A DNA stretch of 64,000 nucleotides from positions 1 through 64,000 of the forward strand of contig JAKOVH010000030.1 in assembly GCA_029782145.1 (NCBI GenBank), written 5' to 3'. Positions 11,288 to 19,582 of this stretch are shown piece after piece. Made by a program: the position numbers and the translations under genes. The DNA is from Actinomycetes bacterium (GTDB lineage: Bacteria > Actinomycetota > Acidimicrobiia > Acidimicrobiales > Acidimicrobilacustridaceae). The first letter of the stretch is position 1; the number at the start of each line of letters is the position of its first letter. Under the pieces are notes generated by a model. That model was not told the DNA's origin. It saw only the letters and a list, made by a program, of their open reading frames with translations, and did no database searches.

Positions 11288-12575
11288 GGCCGGCACCGGG
11301 CCGGACTCTCCCGGCCCGGGGATCGAACGCTCCGATCTGACCTCGGGCATGCGCGTCGTCACCGAGCGCATGCCCGAGGCGCGCTCGGTCAGCGTCGGCA
11401 TGTGGTTCGCGGTGGGCTCGCGCGACGAGCCCGCCGAGGTCGCCGGGGCGTCGCACTTCCTCGAGCACCTGCTGTTCAAAGGCACCGAGCAGCGCTCGGC
11501 GCGGGCCATCGCCATGGCCGTCGACGCCGTGGGCGGCGAGATGAACGCCTACACCAGCCGGGAGCACACGGCCTACTACCTGCGCCTGCCCGTCGCCGAG
11601 CTCGATGCCGGCCTCGAGCTGCTCGCCGACGTGGTGGCCCGGCCCGCCTTCCGCTCCCACGAGCTCGAGGCCGAGCGGGAGGTCATCGTCGAGGAGATCC
11701 TCATGAGCGAGGACACCCCCGATGACCTGGTGCTCACCGCGCTCTACGAGAGCCTGTTCCCCGACCACCCCCTGGGGCGCGAGACCCTCGGCACCCGCGA
11801 CTCGGTCGAGGCCATGACCCGCGACGACGTCGCCGGCTTCCACGCCCGCTGGTACCGGCCGGCCAACCTGGTGGTGGCCGCCGCCGGCGACCTGGACCAC
11901 GACCAGGTCCTGGGCGCCGTCGACGACCTCTTCGCCGTGGGCGAGCCCGGGGCTGCGCCGGAGCGCCGCGCGCCGGCGCCCGAGGTGGTGCCGCTGGTGG
12001 CGATCGACCGGCCGACCGAGCAGGTCCACGTGGCGGTGGGGTGGCGGGGCCTGCCGATCGACGACGACGACCGCTACGCCCTGTGGGTGGCCAACCAGGT
12101 GCTCGGCGGTGGCATGTCGAGCCGTCTGTTCCAGGAGATCCGCGAGCAGCGGGGCCTCGCCTACACGGTGTTCTCGTCGCCGTCGTCCTACAGCGACGAC
12201 GGTTCGCTTGTGATCTACAGCGGTACCGGCCCTGCCCGGCTCCCCGAGCTGCTCGAGACCGTCGAGTCGGTGCTGGCTGGCCTGCTCGACGACGGCGTCA
12301 CCGACGAGGAGCACACGGTGGCCCTCGGCTACCTCGAGGGCTCGATGCTGCTCGGCCTGGAGGACACCGGGAGCCGCATGGCCCGTCTGGGCACGGGGCT
12401 GACGACCCGCGACGAGGTGCTGTCGGTCGACGAGCACGTGCGGCGGATCCGTGCGGTGACCCCCGACGACGTGTCGCGGGTGCTGCACCGGGTGCTCGAC
12501 GGCCCCCGCGCCGTCGCCGCGGTGGGGCCGCTGGGCGCCGCCGGCCCAGTGCTGGAGGCCTTCGCTCAGGGCTAA
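11268..12575 (+). CDS. M16 family zinc metallopeptidase
   Basis: This is an insulinase-type (M16) processing peptidase of 435 residues, in the position of PepR/MlpA-like peptidases after pnp. The inverted zinc motif HFLEHLLFKGTE (HxxEH) is present, with the downstream Glu in REVIVEEILMSED. The C-terminal M16_C half contains LGGGMSSRLFQEIREQRGLAY. The start is uncertain. GTG 11268, within the end of pnp, keeps the expected first beta-strand (IERSDLTSGMRVV); ATG 11349 would cut it off. Substrates are unknown. Its TAA stop forms part of the dapB -10 box. Confidence 0.88.
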   Translation: MAAVAAEAGTGPDSPGPGIERSDLTSGMRVVTERMPEARSVSVGMWFAVGSRDEPAEVAGASHFLEHLLFKGTEQRSARAIAMAVDAVGGEMNAYTSREHTAYYLRLPVAELDAGLELLADVVARPAFRSHELEAEREVIVEEILMSEDTPDDLVLTALYESLFPDHPLGRETLGTRDSVEAMTRDDVAGFHARWYRPANLVVAAAGDLDHDQVLGAVDDLFAVGEPGAAPERRAPAPEVVPLVAIDRPTEQVHVAVGWRGLPIDDDDRYALWVANQVLGGGMSSRLFQEIREQRGLAYTVFSSPSSYSDDGSLVIYSGTGPARLPELLETVESVLAGLLDDGVTDEEHTVALGYLEGSMLLGLEDTGSRMARLGTGLTTRDEVLSVDEHVRRIRAVTPDDVSRVLHRVLDGPRAVAAVGPLGAAGPVLEAFAQG

Positions 12576-12578
12576 GTT
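12573..12578 (+). promoter_or_regulatory. -10 hexamer TAAGTT for dapB, overlapping the upstream stop
   Basis: TAAGTT begins with the TAA stop of the M16 peptidase gene and lies 7 nt before the dapB ATG at 12586, a leaderless spacing. Confidence 0.5.
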
Positions 12579-12585
12579 GCCCTGC

Positions 12586-13374
12586 ATGTCACTCAATGTC
12601 GGGGTCTTCGGCGCCGGCGGGCGCATGGGCAGCACGGTCTGTCGGGCGGTGAACGACGACCCCGACCTGCGGCTGGTGGCAGCGGTCGACCCGCACCACG
12701 CCGGGCTCGACATGCACCAGGTCACCGGCCTCGACCTCGCCTGGCAGGTCGCCGCCGACGGGCATGCGTTCCTCGACGAGCGAGCCGACGTCGTGGTCGA
12801 CTTCACCCACGTCGACGCGGCCCGGGAGAACCTGCTGTGGTTGGCCGAGCACGGCATCCACGCGGTCACCGGCACCACCGGCTTCACCGACCAGGACTAC
12901 GCCGACTTCGCCGCCGCCTTCACCCGCTCCAACTGCGTGATCGCGCCGAACTTCGCCATCGGCGCAGTGCTCATGATGCGCTTCGCCGAGCTGGCTGCGC
13001 CCTACTTCGAGACGGCCGAGATCATCGAGCTGCACCACGACAGCAAGCTCGACGCCCCCTCCGGCACGGCCATGCTGACCGCCGAGCGCATGGCGGGCGC
13101 GTCCGCCCAGTGGGCCCCCGACCCCACCCGCACCGAGGTGCTCGAAGGGGCGCGCGGCGGGCGGGGCCCGGCCGACATCCGGGTCCACTCGCTGCGGCTG
13201 CGGGGCATGGTCGCCCACCAGGAGGTCGTGCTCGGCACCACCGGGCAGACGCTGTCGATCCGCCACGACTCCTACGATCGGGCGTCGTTCATGCCCGGGG
13301 TCATCCTCGCGGTGAAGGCCGTGGTCGACCGGCCCGGCGTCACCATCGGCCTCGACACCCTGCTCGACCTCTAG
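12586..13374 (+). CDS. dapB: 4-hydroxy-tetrahydrodipicolinate reductase DapB
   Basis: DapB reduces the dehydrated DapA product to tetrahydrodipicolinate in lysine and meso-diaminopimelate synthesis. The 262-residue protein has the NAD(P)-binding motif VGVFGAGGRMGSTV near the N terminus, VTGTTGF, and the catalytic segment ELHHDSKLDAPSGTA (His150/His151, Lys154). ATG 12586 is favoured over TTG 12577 by the -10 spacing. The pnp-peptidase-dapB order is common in actinobacteria. Confidence 0.96.
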   Translation: MSLNVGVFGAGGRMGSTVCRAVNDDPDLRLVAAVDPHHAGLDMHQVTGLDLAWQVAADGHAFLDERADVVVDFTHVDAARENLLWLAEHGIHAVTGTTGFTDQDYADFAAAFTRSNCVIAPNFAIGAVLMMRFAELAAPYFETAEIIELHHDSKLDAPSGTAMLTAERMAGASAQWAPDPTRTEVLEGARGGRGPADIRVHSLRLRGMVAHQEVVLGTTGQTLSIRHDSYDRASFMPGVILAVKAVVDRPGVTIGLDTLLDL

Positions 13375-13417
13375 GTCCGGGGGTCGCCGGGCCAGGCGGG
13401 GGACCGCCCGCCGCGGA

Positions 13418-13948
13418 TCAGTAGCCGCTCGAGGCGCGGGAGCCGGCGGCGGAGGTGATGGCCGTGCCCGAGCCGTCGACGACGTACCACTTGCCGCCGA
13501 TGCCCTGGCCGTTGACGTCACCGGCTGCCGAGTCGTCGGCGTAGCGGTAGAGCGGGTGCCCGTCCAGCGTCACCTGCTGGGCGCCGTCGCCCCGGGTCGT
13601 CACGGCCAGCGCACCGGTGACGCCGTCGCCTGCCGTGGCCGGCCCGGCCAGCGGGGGCCACGCCGCGGCGCAGCCTCCCGTGCAGGTGCTGTCGGTGCCC
13701 GTGTCGGGCGTGAAGAGGTAGAGGGTCCGACCGTCGCCGTCGACGACGATGGGGCCGAGGCTCGAGTCCGCGACCTTCACCACGGTGCCGGCCGACGCCG
13801 GCGCAGCGCCGCCCGACACCGAGCCGGTGGTGCTCGCTGCCTCGCTGCCCGAGGAGGCACCCGAGGCGCTGGTGCCCGACGAGCTCCCGCACGCGGCCGC
13901 GGCCAGGGCGAGGCCGGCGATCAGGGTGGCGACGTGGTGTCGGCGCAT
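13418..13948 (-). CDS. Lipoprotein with COG4315-type secreted repeats
   Basis: This 176-residue lipoprotein has a signal peptide MRRHHVATLIAGLALAAAAC with a lipobox at Ala-Ala-Ala-Cys. A Ser/Gly-rich linker and two repeats of the secreted Lipoprotein_15/COG4315 kind follow: VVDGDGRTLYLFTPD with CTGGCAAAWPPL, then VTLDGHPLYRYADD and GGKWYVVD. The biochemical role of this family is not known. The gene is divergent from the ECF sigma gene and could be one of its targets. A GAGGGGG ribosome-binding site precedes the ATG. Confidence 0.85.
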   Translation of the reverse strand: MRRHHVATLIAGLALAAAACGSSSGTSASGASSGSEAASTTGSVSGGAAPASAGTVVKVADSSLGPIVVDGDGRTLYLFTPDTGTDSTCTGGCAAAWPPLAGPATAGDGVTGALAVTTRGDGAQQVTLDGHPLYRYADDSAAGDVNGQGIGGKWYVVDGSGTAITSAAGSRASSGY

Positions 13949-14048
13949 GGTGGGAACCCCCTCGGTCGTGGCGGGCGGACGCCCACGGGGTGCAGTACGG
14001 CTGCCGGTGGCCCGCGGGTTTTCGAGATCCGTCCACCCAGGTCGGCCG

Positions 14049-14054
14049 TAGGGT
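14049..14054 (+). promoter_or_regulatory. -10-like hexamer TAGGGT before the ECF sigma gene
   Basis: TAGGGT is followed 5 nt later by GTG 14060 and 8 nt later by GTG 14063, consistent with leaderless transcription by the housekeeping sigma. Confidence 0.4.
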
Positions 14055-14062
14055 CGTTCGTG

Positions 14063-14674
14063 GTGACAGCCCTGCCCCGGAGCCGCCGCGCCGCCGCGCC
14101 CGCCCGGCGCGCTCCTGGCGCGGCGTCCGACGACGGCGCCCTGCTCGTCGCCATCGCGCTCGGCGACGAGGAGGCCACGCGCGCCTTCGTCCACCGCCAC
14201 GGGCCCCAGGTGTTCGGCCTGGCGATGACGCTGTGCCGCGACCGGTCGCTGGCCGAGGACGTCGCCCAGCGCACCTTCGAGCGGGCCTGGCGCCACGCCG
14301 CCTCGTTCGACGGCGAGCGGGCCTCGGCCCGCACCTGGCTGCTCACCATCACCCGGCGGCTGGCCATCGACGAGCTGCGCCGCCGCCGGCCCAGCCCCGT
14401 CGCTCCGGACGACCTGACCGCGTTGCTGGCGCCGTCGACCGCCGACACGGAAGGCGCCGGCCTGGCCGGGGTCGAGCGGGCGCGGGTCACGGCTGCGCTG
14501 GCCGAGCTGCCGGACGAGCAGCGCCGAGCGGTCGTGATGGCCGCTCTCGGCGGCTTGAGCGCGCGGGAGGTGGCCGAGGTCGAAGGCGTCCCGCTCGGCA
14601 CGGCGAAGACGAGGGTGCGCCTGGGCCTGCGCAAGCTGCGGGCGACCCTGTCGAGGGAGGTGGACGATGGTTGA
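14063..14674 (+). CDS. ECF-family RNA polymerase sigma factor
   Basis: This is an extracytoplasmic-function sigma factor of 203 residues. Region 2 spans about 30-100 (FVHRHGPQVFGLAMTLCRDRSLAEDVAQRTFERAW). Region 4 is at the C terminus (ALAELPDEQRRAVVMAALGGLSAREVAEVEGVPLGTAKTR), the helix-turn-helix that reads the -35. GTG 14060 is an equally possible start. It overlaps the downstream anti-sigma gene by 8 bp, the standard arrangement for a sigma/anti-sigma pair. The inducing signal cannot be told from sequence. Confidence 0.93.
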   Translation: MTALPRSRRAAAPARRAPGAASDDGALLVAIALGDEEATRAFVHRHGPQVFGLAMTLCRDRSLAEDVAQRTFERAWRHAASFDGERASARTWLLTITRRLAIDELRRRRPSPVAPDDLTALLAPSTADTEGAGLAGVERARVTAALAELPDEQRRAVVMAALGGLSAREVAEVEGVPLGTAKTRVRLGLRKLRATLSREVDDG

Positions 14675-15407
14675 CGAGGGCCGTGCCCCCACCTCCCCTG
14701 AGGCCTGCGCCGCGGTGCGGGAGTCGTTGGAGCTGCTCGCCCTCGACGCCCTCGACGCTGCGGAGGAGGCGGCGGTCCGCGCCCACCTCACCACGTGCGC
14801 GGGGTGCCGGGCGGAGCTCGAGCGGCTCACCGACGTGGTCGCCGAGCTGCTCGCCGAGGCGCCGGCGCTGGTGGCACCCGCCGACCTCGCTGACCGCGTC
14901 GTGGCGGCGACGCTCGCCGGCGGACCACAGGCGGGCGCGGCGGGCAGCGAGCCCGCGGCGGGCGTGCGCGCTCGGGGCGGGGTGCGACGGTGGGTCGTCG
15001 GCGCCGTCGCGGCGGCGGCGCTGGTCGCCGGCGGCCTCGTCGGCGCGGTGGTGGGCCGCGCCACCAGCGGCGGCGGTGAGGCCGCCGGGCCGCGGGCCGA
15101 GGTGACCTACGAGGTGCGCACCGGCACGCTGGTGGCCTCCTCGGGTGTGGAGACGGGCAGCGTGGTGCTCACCGCAGGAGAGCGCCCCACCCTGGTGATG
15201 CGGCTCGACCACGTCGCGGCCGGTGTCGCCTACGGGTGCGCCGTGCGCACCACCGACGGCGAGGTGGTGGAGGTCGGATCGTGGACACCGGCCGACACCA
15301 CCGACACGACGTGGGCCGTGCCCGTCGACGATGCCGTCGTCCACGCGACCGAGGTGCTCCTCACCGGGCCGGGTGGGCTCACCCTGGCCAGCGCGGCCCT
15401 CACCTGA
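14667..15407 (+). CDS. Membrane anti-sigma factor with zinc-binding ZAS motif
   Basis: The 246-residue protein is the predicted regulator of the adjacent ECF sigma factor. Its cytoplasmic N-terminal domain has the ZAS motif HLTTCAGC (HxxxCxxC, His46-Cys53). A single transmembrane helix near 107-128 (WVVGAVAAAALVAGGLVGAVVG) follows, then an extracytoplasmic domain of RskA type with an Ig-like fold (EVLLTGPGGLTLASAALT at the end). The layout suggests regulated intramembrane proteolysis, known for the RskA family. It is translationally coupled to the sigma gene. Confidence 0.88.
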   Translation: MVDEGRAPTSPEACAAVRESLELLALDALDAAEEAAVRAHLTTCAGCRAELERLTDVVAELLAEAPALVAPADLADRVVAATLAGGPQAGAAGSEPAAGVRARGGVRRWVVGAVAAAALVAGGLVGAVVGRATSGGGEAAGPRAEVTYEVRTGTLVASSGVETGSVVLTAGERPTLVMRLDHVAAGVAYGCAVRTTDGEVVEVGSWTPADTTDTTWAVPVDDAVVHATEVLLTGPGGLTLASAALT

Positions 15408-15431
15408 GCCGGGGTCAACGCCCGGCGGCGC

Positions 15432-16277
15432 TCACGGGTGCCGGTCCGGTGCCGGATGGGAGCCGGCCTCGGGCACCGACTCGTCGGGCTCCGACGGGGC
15501 CGGCTCCGACGACATCGGCTCCGACGACGCCCGCTCCGACGGAGCGTCCTCCGACGGCACCGGGCGGTCCCGGTCGGCGGAGCGCTCGAGCTCGTGCAAC
15601 CCGTCGAGCTCCTTGCGCCCGCGCCGCAGCTCGCCGCCCACGGTGACGGCGACGGCCGCCATGCTGATCACGAGCAACGGCACCCGGTAGTCCGCGATCC
15701 ATCCGAGCAGCGTGTTGATCGGACCGGAGAACACGTCGCCGATGATCTGCAGCAGCAGGAGGCGCCCCACCGTGCCGGTGACGTTCAAGAAGGCGAACAG
15801 CAGCGGCGACATGCGCGCCGCCCCGGCGATCAGGCACACGTAGTTGTTGGGGATCAGCACCACCAGCGGGTGCCCCCACCGGGTGAACCACCGCTCGATG
15901 CGGCGCATGATCGACCCCACCGTGGGCGTGCGGTGCTCCATCCACCGCAGGGCGGCCGGCCCGTAGAGCCAGCCCAGGGCGAAGAACAGCGGGTCGGGCA
16001 GCAGGAGCCGCACGGTGCCGAGCAGGTAGTAGGCCCACAGGTCGACCCGGTTGACGACGAGCACGGCGTAGCGGTTGCGGGCCGACAGCCCGAGCAGCCA
16101 CAGCGGGTGCTCCTCCACCAACGTGGGCCACAGCGCGTCGGCGACGTAGCCGCAGGCGATCATGACGGCGATGGGCGCGATGAGCAGTGCGAGGTGCCCG
16201 CGGTGCGGCTCGCTGGATGGTGCTGCAGGGGCCGGGGTCTCGCCGTCCAGGGCCTCGATCCTCTCACTACGCTGCAC
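15432..16277 (-). CDS. VTT/DedA-like membrane protein
   Basis: This is a polytopic membrane protein of about 281 residues, with hydrophobic segments around LALLIAPIAVMIACGYV, YAVLVVNRVDLWAYYLL, PLFFALGWLYG, HPLVVLIPNNYVCLIAGAA and VPLLVISMAAVAV. The WGHPLVVLIPNN..GAARM pattern resembles the VTT (SNARE-associated/DedA) domain, whose members include lipid scramblases or flippases. The C-terminal 50 residues are a Ser/Glu/Pro/Asp repeat tail. GTG 16277 is the only reasonable start, without a clear Shine-Dalgarno. It is divergent from the acyl-CoA ligase gene. The family call is moderate. Confidence 0.7.
   Translation of the reverse strand: MQRSERIEALDGETPAPAAPSSEPHRGHLALLIAPIAVMIACGYVADALWPTLVEEHPLWLLGLSARNRYAVLVVNRVDLWAYYLLGTVRLLLPDPLFFALGWLYGPAALRWMEHRTPTVGSIMRRIERWFTRWGHPLVVLIPNNYVCLIAGAARMSPLLFAFLNVTGTVGRLLLLQIIGDVFSGPINTLLGWIADYRVPLLVISMAAVAVTVGGELRRGRKELDGLHELERSADRDRPVPSEDAPSERASSEPMSSEPAPSEPDESVPEAGSHPAPDRHP
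15486..15560 (+). repeat. Degenerate 15-bp repeats (GGCTCCGACGAC-like)
   Basis: Short imperfect repeats encode, on the minus strand, the SEPxxSEPxxSE tail of the VTT-like protein. They look like slippage expansion of a disordered C terminus. Confidence 0.6.
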
Positions 16278-16331
16278 GTCGTCGGTGTCGCCGGGATGGC
16301 GCCGGCGTCCATCGGAACGAGGGGGATACCG

Positions 16332-17960
16332 ATGAAGGGTCTGATGCAGCACGGTCCGCTGGTGCTCACGCACTTCTTCGACCGGGCCGAGACGCTGTTC
16401 AGGGACAAGGGCGTGGTCACCGCCACGGGCGCCGGCCTCGAGCGGGTCACCTACGGCGAGTGGGCCGCGCGCACCCGCCGGCTCGGCACGGTGCTCGACG
16501 ACCTCGGCATCAGCGCCGACGGTCGGGTCGCCACCTTCGCCTGGAACACCGCCCGCCACCTCGAGCTCTACTTCGCCGCCCCGTGCTCGGGCCGCGTGCT
16601 GCACACGCTCAACATCCGCCTGTTCCCCGAGCAGCTCACCTACGTGGTGAACCACGCCGAGGACGAGGTGATCTTCGTCGACAAGTCCCTGCTGGGGCTG
16701 TTGATGCCGCTGGTCCACACCTTCCGGACGGTGAAGCACGTCGTGGTGATGGACGACGGCGTGGGGGCGATCCCCGACGACACCGCCGGCTTCGACCTGC
16801 TCGACTACGAAGAGCTCCTCGCCGGTGCCGCCCCGGCCGAGTTCCACGTCACCGACGAGGACCAGGCCGCGTCGATGTGCTACACGAGCGGCACCACCGG
16901 CAACCCCAAGGGTGTCGTCTACAGCCACCGCTCGTCGTGGCTGCACGCCTTCAGCACCACGGCCGCCGACAGCCTCGGCGCCTCCGAGCACGACCGCATC
17001 CTGCCGGTGGTGCCCATGTTCCACGTCAACGCCTGGGGGCTCCCGCACTCGTGCGTGGCCGTGGGCGCCGACCTGATCATGCCCGGCCCCGACCTCTCGC
17101 CGCCGGCGCTGCTGCGGCTCATGGAGGGCGAGCGGGTCACCGTGGCCGCCGGCGTGCCCACCATCTGGATGGGCGTGCTCAACGCCCTCGACGGCCACGA
17201 CCTGTCGAGCCTCCGGGCCCTCGTGTGCGGCGGGTCCGCGGTGCCCAGGGTGCTCTCCGAGGGCTTCAAGGCCAAGATCGGCATCCCCATCACCCAGGGC
17301 TGGGGCATGACCGAGACCAGCCCGCTGGGCTCGGTGGCCCGCGTGAAGTCCACGCTCGAGGGCTGCGACGAGGACACGCTGGCCGACCTGCGCGCCACCA
17401 TCGGCCTCCCCGCCCTCGGGGTCGACCTGCGGGTGGTCGACCAGGTCACGGGCGAGCGCGTGCCCTGGGACGGCACCAGCCGCGGCGAGCTTCAGGCCGC
17501 CGGGCCGTGGATCGCCCGGGAGTACTACAACGACGCCCGCTCGCCGGAGTCGTTCACCGCCGACGGCTGGTTGAAGACCGGCGACGTCGCCACCGTCGAC
17601 GCCAACGGCTACATGCGCATCGTCGACCGCACCAAGGACGTGGTGAAGTCCGGCGGAGAGTGGATCTCCTCGGTGGAGCTGGAGAACGAGATCATGGCCC
17701 ACCCGAAGGTGGCCGAGGCCGCCGTGATCGGCGTGAAGCACCCGAAGTGGTCGGAGCGACCGCTGGCCTGCGTCGTGGTGCGCCCGGGCGAGGAGCTCAC
17801 CAAGGAGGAGCTGCTCGCGTTCCTCGAGGGCCGCGTCGCCAAGTGGTGGCTGCCCGACGACGTCGTGTTCATCGACGAGGTGCCCAAGACCTCGGTCGGC
17901 AAGTTCTCCAAGCTGCAGCTGCGCGACCGCTTCTCCGACTACCGGCTCCCCACCGCCTGA
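16332..17960 (+). CDS. Acyl-CoA synthetase (AMP-forming long-chain fatty-acid CoA ligase)
   Basis: This 542-residue ANL-superfamily enzyme activates a carboxylic acid to acyl-AMP and transfers it to CoA. The P-loop is YTSGTTGNPKG (184-194). The A5 motif is GWGMTETSP, A7 is GWLKTGD, A8 is DRTKDVVKSGGEWISSVELE, and the catalytic Lys is in PKTSVGKFSK. Length and motifs fit medium/long-chain FadD-type ligases; substrate length cannot be fixed. ATG 16332 has GAGGGGGA upstream. A TACGCT box at 16268-16273 could drive it with a leader of about 50 nt. Confidence 0.92.
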   Translation: MKGLMQHGPLVLTHFFDRAETLFRDKGVVTATGAGLERVTYGEWAARTRRLGTVLDDLGISADGRVATFAWNTARHLELYFAAPCSGRVLHTLNIRLFPEQLTYVVNHAEDEVIFVDKSLLGLLMPLVHTFRTVKHVVVMDDGVGAIPDDTAGFDLLDYEELLAGAAPAEFHVTDEDQAASMCYTSGTTGNPKGVVYSHRSSWLHAFSTTAADSLGASEHDRILPVVPMFHVNAWGLPHSCVAVGADLIMPGPDLSPPALLRLMEGERVTVAAGVPTIWMGVLNALDGHDLSSLRALVCGGSAVPRVLSEGFKAKIGIPITQGWGMTETSPLGSVARVKSTLEGCDEDTLADLRATIGLPALGVDLRVVDQVTGERVPWDGTSRGELQAAGPWIAREYYNDARSPESFTADGWLKTGDVATVDANGYMRIVDRTKDVVKSGGEWISSVELENEIMAHPKVAEAAVIGVKHPKWSERPLACVVVRPGEELTKEELLAFLEGRVAKWWLPDDVVFIDEVPKTSVGKFSKLQLRDRFSDYRLPTA

Positions 17961-17993
17961 CCAGCCCCCGCCCCGCTGCACCCCGCTCTCCAC

Positions 17994-18042
17994 GAAGCTG
18001 GTTCACGACGTTGCGGTTCCCGCAACGTCGTGAACCAGCTTC
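17994..18042. terminator. Perfect 23-bp hairpin between the acyl-CoA ligase and SURF1 genes
   Basis: Bases 17994-18016 are exactly complementary to 18020-18042, with loop TTC. It begins 34 nt after the ligase stop and lies upstream of SURF1. Length and perfection exceed ordinary terminators, so a dispersed palindromic repeat is also possible. No T-tract follows. Confidence 0.75.
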
Positions 18043-18079
18043 CGGGGGAGGGCGATTCGGTGGCCGGGGCGCGCCTGCG

Positions 18080-18085
18080 TACCCT
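18080..18085 (+). promoter_or_regulatory. -10 hexamer TACCCT for the SURF1 gene
   Basis: TACCCT is 7 nt before GTG 18093, giving a leaderless start and supporting that codon as initiator. Confidence 0.5.
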
Positions 18086-18092
18086 GAACGAC

Positions 18093-18935
18093 GTGTACCG
18101 GTTCCTGCTGAAGCCCCGCTGGATCCTGTCGCACGTGTTCGTGCTCGTCTGCGTCGTGGCCTTCGTGAACCTCGGCCTCTGGCAGCTGCGGCGCCTCGAC
18201 GAGCGCCAGGCCGCCAACGCCGCCGTCAGGGCGGGCGAGGCGGCGCCCGCCGAGCCGATCACCGACCTCGTGCCGGCCGGCCCGGACGCCACGCCGGCCG
18301 ACGTCGACGCCGTGCAGTACCGGACCACCACCGTCACGGGCACCTATCGCCCCGATCAGCAGGTCCTCGTGCGCAACCGCAGCAACGGCGGCGCCCCCGG
18401 CTCGTGGGTGCTGACGCCGCTCGTGCAGGACGACGGCACCGCCGTCGTCGTCAACCGCGGGTGGGTGCCGTACTCCTACACGCCGGAGGGCCCGTGGGCC
18501 GACTTCGACCCGCCGCCGGGCACGGTCACGGTCACCGGCATGGTGCGGTCGCCGCAGGTGCGCTCCACCGGCCTGGTCGGCGGGCCGAAGGACCCCGACC
18601 AGGGGGTGCTGCGGGCCCTCGCCCGAGCCGACGTCGGCCGCCTGCAGCAGCAGCTCGACGAGCGGCTCTACCCGCTCTACGTCGACCTCCGCACGCAGGA
18701 GCCCGCCCAGCCCGGCCAGCTGCCCACGCCGGTCCCGGAGCCGGAGCTCGGTGATGGCCCCCACTTCAGCTACGCCATGCAGTGGTTCACCTTCGCCACC
18801 CTGACGGTGATCGTGTACCCGCTGGTGCTGCGCCGGGCCGCCCGCCGGCGCCAGCAGGGCGAGCCGCCCGACGACGACGGCGCGGTGGTGGAGCCGGGCG
18901 CCGAGCCGGTGAGCGCGGCGCCCCCGTCGTCGTGA
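18093..18935 (+). CDS. SURF1 family cytochrome oxidase assembly protein
   Basis: SURF1 proteins help heme a insertion and assembly of aa3-type cytochrome c oxidase in the membrane. The protein begins VYRFLLKPRWILSHVFVLV, the usual start of actinobacterial members, with a first transmembrane helix near 10-30 followed by NLGLWQLRRLDER. The extracytoplasmic domain has VLVRNRSN, PGSWVLTPL and VVNRGWVPY. A second helix lies near the C terminus (YAMQWFTFATLTVIVYPLVL). GTG 18060, behind a GGGGAGG site, is an alternative start. It overlaps the next gene by 4 bp. Confidence 0.88.
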   Translation: MYRFLLKPRWILSHVFVLVCVVAFVNLGLWQLRRLDERQAANAAVRAGEAAPAEPITDLVPAGPDATPADVDAVQYRTTTVTGTYRPDQQVLVRNRSNGGAPGSWVLTPLVQDDGTAVVVNRGWVPYSYTPEGPWADFDPPPGTVTVTGMVRSPQVRSTGLVGGPKDPDQGVLRALARADVGRLQQQLDERLYPLYVDLRTQEPAQPGQLPTPVPEPELGDGPHFSYAMQWFTFATLTVIVYPLVLRRAARRRQQGEPPDDDGAVVEPGAEPVSAAPPSS

Positions 18936-19522
18936 GCGCCGCCGCCGACACGCGGGAGCGGGTCCTCGAGGCGGCGTTGCGCTGCATCGACGGCGAGGGC
19001 CTGGCCGCCACCAGCGTCGAGGACGTGGCGCGCGCCGCCGGGGTGTCGCGAGCGACGATCTACCGCCACTTCCCCGGCGGGCGCGAGCAGCTGGTCTCCG
19101 AGACCGTCACCTGGGAGGTCGGCCGCTTCTTCGCCCGGGTGGAGCAGATGGCCGCCGGCGAGCCCGACCTGGCGGCCCGGCTGCGCCTCGCCCTCGGCGC
19201 CGGCCATCGGGCGCTGGCCGAGCACGCGCTGCTGCACCGCCTGCTGCGCACCGAGCCCGAGGCGGTGATGACCGAGCTGTCCGTGGCCACCGACGTGGTG
19301 CTGGAGCTGCTCGTCGCCTACCTGGCCGACGAGCTGGAGGGCGAGCGTGCGGCCGGCCGGGCGAGACACGACCTCGACGTCGCCGAGGCCGCCGACCACC
19401 TCGCCCGGCTGTACCTCTCCCATCTCGGGTCCTCTGGCCGCTGGGACCTCGACGACCCGGCCGAGGTGGATCGGCTGGTGCGCACCCAGTTCCTGGCTGG
19501 GGTCTCGTCGGTGGGCCCCTGA
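18932..19522 (+). CDS. TetR/AcrR family regulator, first of a tandem pair
   Basis: This 196-residue repressor-type protein starts at GTG 18932 inside the SURF1 stop region. The N-terminal helix-turn-helix is ATSVEDVARAAGVSRATIYRHF (about 24-45), followed by PGGREQLVSE. The C-terminal ligand-binding half is alpha-helical and not informative. It is similar in layout and motif wording to the TetR gene that follows, so the two are probably old duplicates. Coupling to SURF1 may be positional only. Confidence 0.88.
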   Translation: MSAAADTRERVLEAALRCIDGEGLAATSVEDVARAAGVSRATIYRHFPGGREQLVSETVTWEVGRFFARVEQMAAGEPDLAARLRLALGAGHRALAEHALLHRLLRTEPEAVMTELSVATDVVLELLVAYLADELEGERAAGRARHDLDVAEAADHLARLYLSHLGSSGRWDLDDPAEVDRLVRTQFLAGVSSVGP

Positions 19523-19550
19523 GCAGCGGCTTCTCCGAGAACGCGTGGCG

Positions 19551-19579
19551 ATGAGACAATCGGCCCGCTACTGTCTCAT
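19551..19579 (+). promoter_or_regulatory. Promoter with 8-bp palindromic operator upstream of the second TetR gene
   Basis: ATGAGACA (19551-19558) and TGTCTCAT (19572-19579) are perfect inverted repeats separated by 13 nt. The right half overlaps a -10 box TACTGT (19569-19574), which lies 8 nt before ATG 19583. The position suits autorepression by one or both TetR proteins. Confidence 0.55.
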
Positions 19580-19582
19580 GTG

